Assembly (NCBI GenBank): GCA_003564735.1
Contig: PXEK01000010.1
Location: 1-8,593 of the forward strand
Length of the DNA stretch: 8,593 nt
Origin: Cryomorphaceae bacterium
Lineage (GTDB): Bacteria; Bacteroidota; Bacteroidia; Flavobacteriales_G; Salibacteraceae
Reading direction: 5' to 3'
Below the pieces are notes generated by a model. That model was given only the letters and a program-made list of their open reading frames with translations. It searched no databases and was not told the DNA's origin. Of this stretch, positions 6,854-8,593 are shown piece by piece. Numbering within the stretch: position 1 is the stretch's first letter; each line of letters starts with the position of its first letter. The position numbers were made by a program, and so were the translations under genes.

Positions 6854-7760
6854 ATTCAACACTAAAGAAATAAGGCAGTTTGGTAAATTAGAGTTCTTCG
6901 CAAGGCAGGTGGTTGAAGGCTTTATTACGGGGTTACACCGTAGCCCGTTTCACGGCTTCTCCGTGGAGTTTGCTGAACACCGAGCGTACAATAAGGGTGA
7001 AAGTACGCGCCATATCGATTGGAAGCTTTTTGGGAAAACCGAAAAACTTTATACTAAACGATATGATGAAGAAACGAATTTGCGCTGCCATATTTTAATT
7101 GACTCAAGCGCAAGTATGTATTACCCGAAAGGTTCAGAAAACAATAAAATCAACTTTTCGGTTAAAGCGGCGGCGTCACTCATACATCTTATGCGAATGC
7201 AGCGCGACGCTGTTGGACTAGGTGTTTTTAATGAAGGTGTGCGCTTGTATACACCGGCAAAACTATCGGGAGTGCATTTGAATTACATCTACCATCAACT
7301 GGAGCAATTACAGGACGAGACCGAACCTCAAGGCCAAACAATGGCCGCCGATTCACTTCATGAATTTGCTAACCGTATTCACCGAAGATCGGTAGTTTTC
7401 ATATTCTCCGATATGTTAGAGAATAATACTGAAAACGAAGAAAGACTATTCAACGCCTTGCGTCACTTGAGATTCCAAAAACACGAAGTGGTACTTTTTC
7501 ACACACTCAAGGAAATAGATGAAAGTAAGTTCGAATTTGACAATCGCCCATATAAATTTGTCGATATGGAAAGCGGTGAAGCGGTGAAGCTCAACCCCGA
7601 TGAAATTCGAGACGAATACGTAAAAGCGGGCAGCGCATTTAGAAACAGATTGAAATCAAAATGCCTACAGAATAAAATTGAATTTATTGAGGCCGATATT
7701 GACCTGGGCTTCAATAATATATTGCGCTCCTACCTACTCAAACGAAAAAAAACAATCTAA
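6846..7760 (+). CDS. DUF58 family protein with vWA-type MIDAS motif
   Basis: The 304-residue protein has the DUF58 signature at about 29-79 (GLHRSPFHGFSVEF, then YNKGESTRHIDWK and KLYTKRYDEE). A von Willebrand A-like fold follows with the MIDAS sequence DSSAS (D86, S88, S90), a later T165 in GQTMAA, and D189 in IFSDM, all plausible metal ligands. No membrane segment is visible. DUF58 proteins are usually encoded beside a MoxR AAA+ ATPase and Bat-type vWA membrane proteins and are thought to take part in chaperone-like or envelope-stress functions; none of those partners is in this window. The start overlaps the preceding gene by 8 nt. The gene is followed within 15 nt by the promoter of tRNA-Asp, with no terminator of its own, so transcripts may run into the tRNA terminator. 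The biochemical function is unknown. Confidence 0.88.
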   Translation: MSRFNTKEIRQFGKLEFFARQVVEGFITGLHRSPFHGFSVEFAEHRAYNKGESTRHIDWKLFGKTEKLYTKRYDEETNLRCHILIDSSASMYYPKGSENNKINFSVKAAASLIHLMRMQRDAVGLGVFNEGVRLYTPAKLSGVHLNYIYHQLEQLQDETEPQGQTMAADSLHEFANRIHRRSVVFIFSDMLENNTENEERLFNALRHLRFQKHEVVLFHTLKEIDESKFEFDNRPYKFVDMESGEAVKLNPDEIRDEYVKAGSAFRNRLKSKCLQNKIEFIEADIDLGFNNILRSYLLKRKKTI

Positions 7761-7774
7761 TTTCAATAAATTTA

Positions 7775-7805
7775 TTTGGAGATATTGAATCCCGCAGTAT
7801 ATTTG
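7775..7805 (+). promoter_or_regulatory. Bacteroidota-type promoter of tRNA-Asp
   Basis: TTTG at 7775-7778 is followed after exactly 19 bp by TATATTTG at 7798-7805. This matches both the -33 (TTTG) and -7 (TAnnTTTG) elements of the primary Bacteroidota sigma factor. Transcription should begin around 7810-7814, giving a 5' leader of about 60 nt before the tRNA. The leader contains TAAAATT (7841-7847) and its reverse complement AATTTTA (7864-7870), which could form a small AT-rich hairpin next to the RNase P cleavage site. Confidence 0.8.
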
Positions 7806-7872
7806 CACCACCAAAACGGGAAGGAATGGCTAAAACAGTCTAAAATTCTTAATTTGGTGTTTTAATTTTAAA

Positions 7873-7946
7873 GGTCCGGTAGTTCAGTTGGTTAGAATGC
7901 CTGCCTGTCACGCAGGAGGTCGCGAGTTCGAGTCTCGTCCGGACCG
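7873..7946 (+). tRNA. tRNA-Asp (anticodon GTC)
   Basis: The acceptor stem GGTCCGG (7873-7879) pairs fully with CCGGACC (7939-7945), with G7946 as discriminator base. The D stem is GTTC/GAAT. The anticodon stem CCTGC/GCAGG (7900-7904, 7912-7916) encloses CTGTCAC with GTC at 7907-7909. The T arm has the loop TTCGAGT on the stem GCGAG/CTCGT. The CCA end is not encoded. The gene stands alone with its own promoter and terminator. Confidence 0.97.
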
Positions 7947-7948
7947 CT

Positions 7949-7982
7949 AAGGGTGGAATCGATAGGTTTCACCCTTTTTTTA
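7949..7982 (+). terminator. Rho-independent terminator of tRNA-Asp
   Basis: AAGGGTGGAA (7949-7958) pairs with TTTCACCCTT (7967-7976) through ten positions with one G-U wobble, around an 8-nt loop. The stem runs into a T-rich tail at 7975-7982. It begins 2 nt after the mature tRNA 3' end and probably also stops read-through from the DUF58 gene. Confidence 0.88.
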
Positions 7983-8049
7983 TTACGTTCTTTTACAGTT
8001 AGTTCCTTGTCTGCGGGTTTAATCGCGAAAGCCAATAAATACGGTATTC

Positions 8050-8090
8050 CCGGTCACATACCGGTCACATGGATTTTTTCCCGGTCACAT
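8050..8090 (+). repeat. Three direct repeats of CCGGTCACAT
   Basis: Identical 10-bp copies lie at 8050-8059, 8061-8070 and 8081-8090, starting 11 and then 20 bp apart, close to one and two helical turns. They sit between the tRNA-Asp terminator and the recombinase fragment. The third copy can pair with the bases after it (CGG, a bulged T, CACA, against TGTG and CCG, 8082-8100) to form a small hairpin. Plausible roles are arm-type binding sites of the adjacent tyrosine recombinase or an operator for it. This is inferred from position only. Confidence 0.75.
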
Positions 8091-8142
8091 TTTTGTGCCG
8101 AGTGACTTATTTGCTTTCTCAGTCATATTAAAAGATGTTAAA

Positions 8143-8415
8143 ATGACGATTAAGCCCGGTTTGCTAACTTACAGAAAGAGCAAATCCGGATTATATCCGT
8201 TGTATTTAAGAATTGCGGTTGATGGAATTTCATTCCGAGAACCGCTTAAAATTTTACTGCCAAAAACGGCGTGGATTGATGGAAAATCGAGGTGTAAACC
8301 GTACCCTCAAAAAATGATATCGCCCGAAATTGTAGCGGAATATAATCGCGCAATTGACGATTCTGTATTGAAGGCAACCAAGGTTATTTTGGATTGTCGT
8401 TCAAGAATAGTTTAA
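8143..8415 (+). pseudogene. Tyrosine recombinase (integrase) N-terminal fragment
   Basis: The 90-residue frame contains KSKSGLYPLYLRIAVDG, a segment of the type that opens the arm DNA-binding domain of Bacteroidota tyrosine integrases, followed by a strand with ILLPKTAWIDGKSRC and a helical region (SPEIVAEYNRAIDD). Complete enzymes of this group usually have about 400 residues. Here the frame ends at TAA after the arm domain, and no core-binding or catalytic (Arg-His-Arg-Tyr) domain follows in the remaining 178 bases in any frame I read. ATG 8143 is preferred because the similarity begins there; GTG 8095 in the same frame would add 16 residues. The position beside tRNA-Asp fits a decayed integrative element. 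A genuine small arm-domain protein cannot be excluded. Confidence 0.6.
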
Positions 8416-8593
8416 ATCCATTTTTTTCTACGTACACTCTGAGGAATCGAAGTTCAGTATCCGGGCATCGGTAATTGGGTTCTGACCAAAATGAACAATT
8501 CACACTTCGCACTGTTTAACCTTTTGTATTATACATTTGACCTTTCACAAGCAGTTCTTATATATTTTCGCCGAGAAAAGAATACCGTTTTGC
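8416..8593. other. Right-hand non-coding stretch
   Basis: No convincing reading frame is seen on either strand. TACATTTG at 8532-8539 fits the Bacteroidota -7 consensus and could serve a gene beyond the right edge, but no TTTG lies 19-20 bp upstream, so it is only a weak hint. No copy of the tRNA-Asp 3' end, which would mark an att site, was found here. Confidence 0.4.

Noticed and set aside
7826..7843. A five-codon frame (MAKTV) after a purine-rich stretch in the tRNA leader.
   Set aside because: It is too short to support, and the leader is probably removed by RNase P.
1..8593. CRISPR arrays, insertion sequences with terminal inverted repeats, and rRNA genes.
   Set aside because: None was found on reading both strands; the only direct repeat array is the three-copy 10-mer at 8050-8090, which lacks CRISPR spacing.

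Overview
The window looks like a chromosomal segment of a member of the Bacteroidota. Three observations support this. The tRNA promoter is a textbook Bacteroidota element (TTTG, 19 bp, TATATTTG). Most genes lack a recognisable Shine-Dalgarno sequence. The recombinase fragment near the right end resembles the N-terminal arm of Bacteroidota tyrosine integrases. No genus can be named from this sequence.

Left part (3-3156, + strand): three tightly packed genes, each 2 nt from the next, that look like the inner-membrane part of a synthase-dependent exopolysaccharide system. They are the C-terminal part of an HlyD/Alg44-type membrane-fusion (adaptor) protein, a cytoplasmic-looking regulator, and a membrane-embedded processive family 2 glycosyltransferase. 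The regulator is the most unusual protein in the window. It has a receiver-like N-terminus, a cysteine-rich zinc-ribbon region that I recognise as TackOD1-like, and a C-terminal GGDEF fold whose signature has decayed to SVNSF and which has no RxxD I-site. By analogy with PelD and Alg44 it may control the synthase, but it cannot make c-di-GMP and shows no classical site for binding it.

Middle part (3311-7760): a convergent gene on the minus strand encodes a receiver plus histidine-kinase-like protein in which the phospho-acceptor histidine is replaced by lysine (K147). It is followed by a clear rho-independent terminator (3311-3352). Divergent from it, across a 141-bp AT-rich intergenic region, is an intact receiver-HisKA-HATPase hybrid kinase. 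That kinase starts a three-gene run with overlapping stop and start codons: kinase, a serine racemase/threonine dehydratase-like PLP enzyme, and a DUF58 protein with a von Willebrand A MIDAS motif. Both kinases lack membrane segments and should be cytoplasmic.

Right part (7761-8593): tRNA-Asp(GTC) with its own promoter and terminator. Next come three copies of CCGGTCACAT and then a 91-residue fragment of a tyrosine recombinase that ends at a stop codon. The last 178 bases show no gene. This looks like an old integration site at a tRNA gene.
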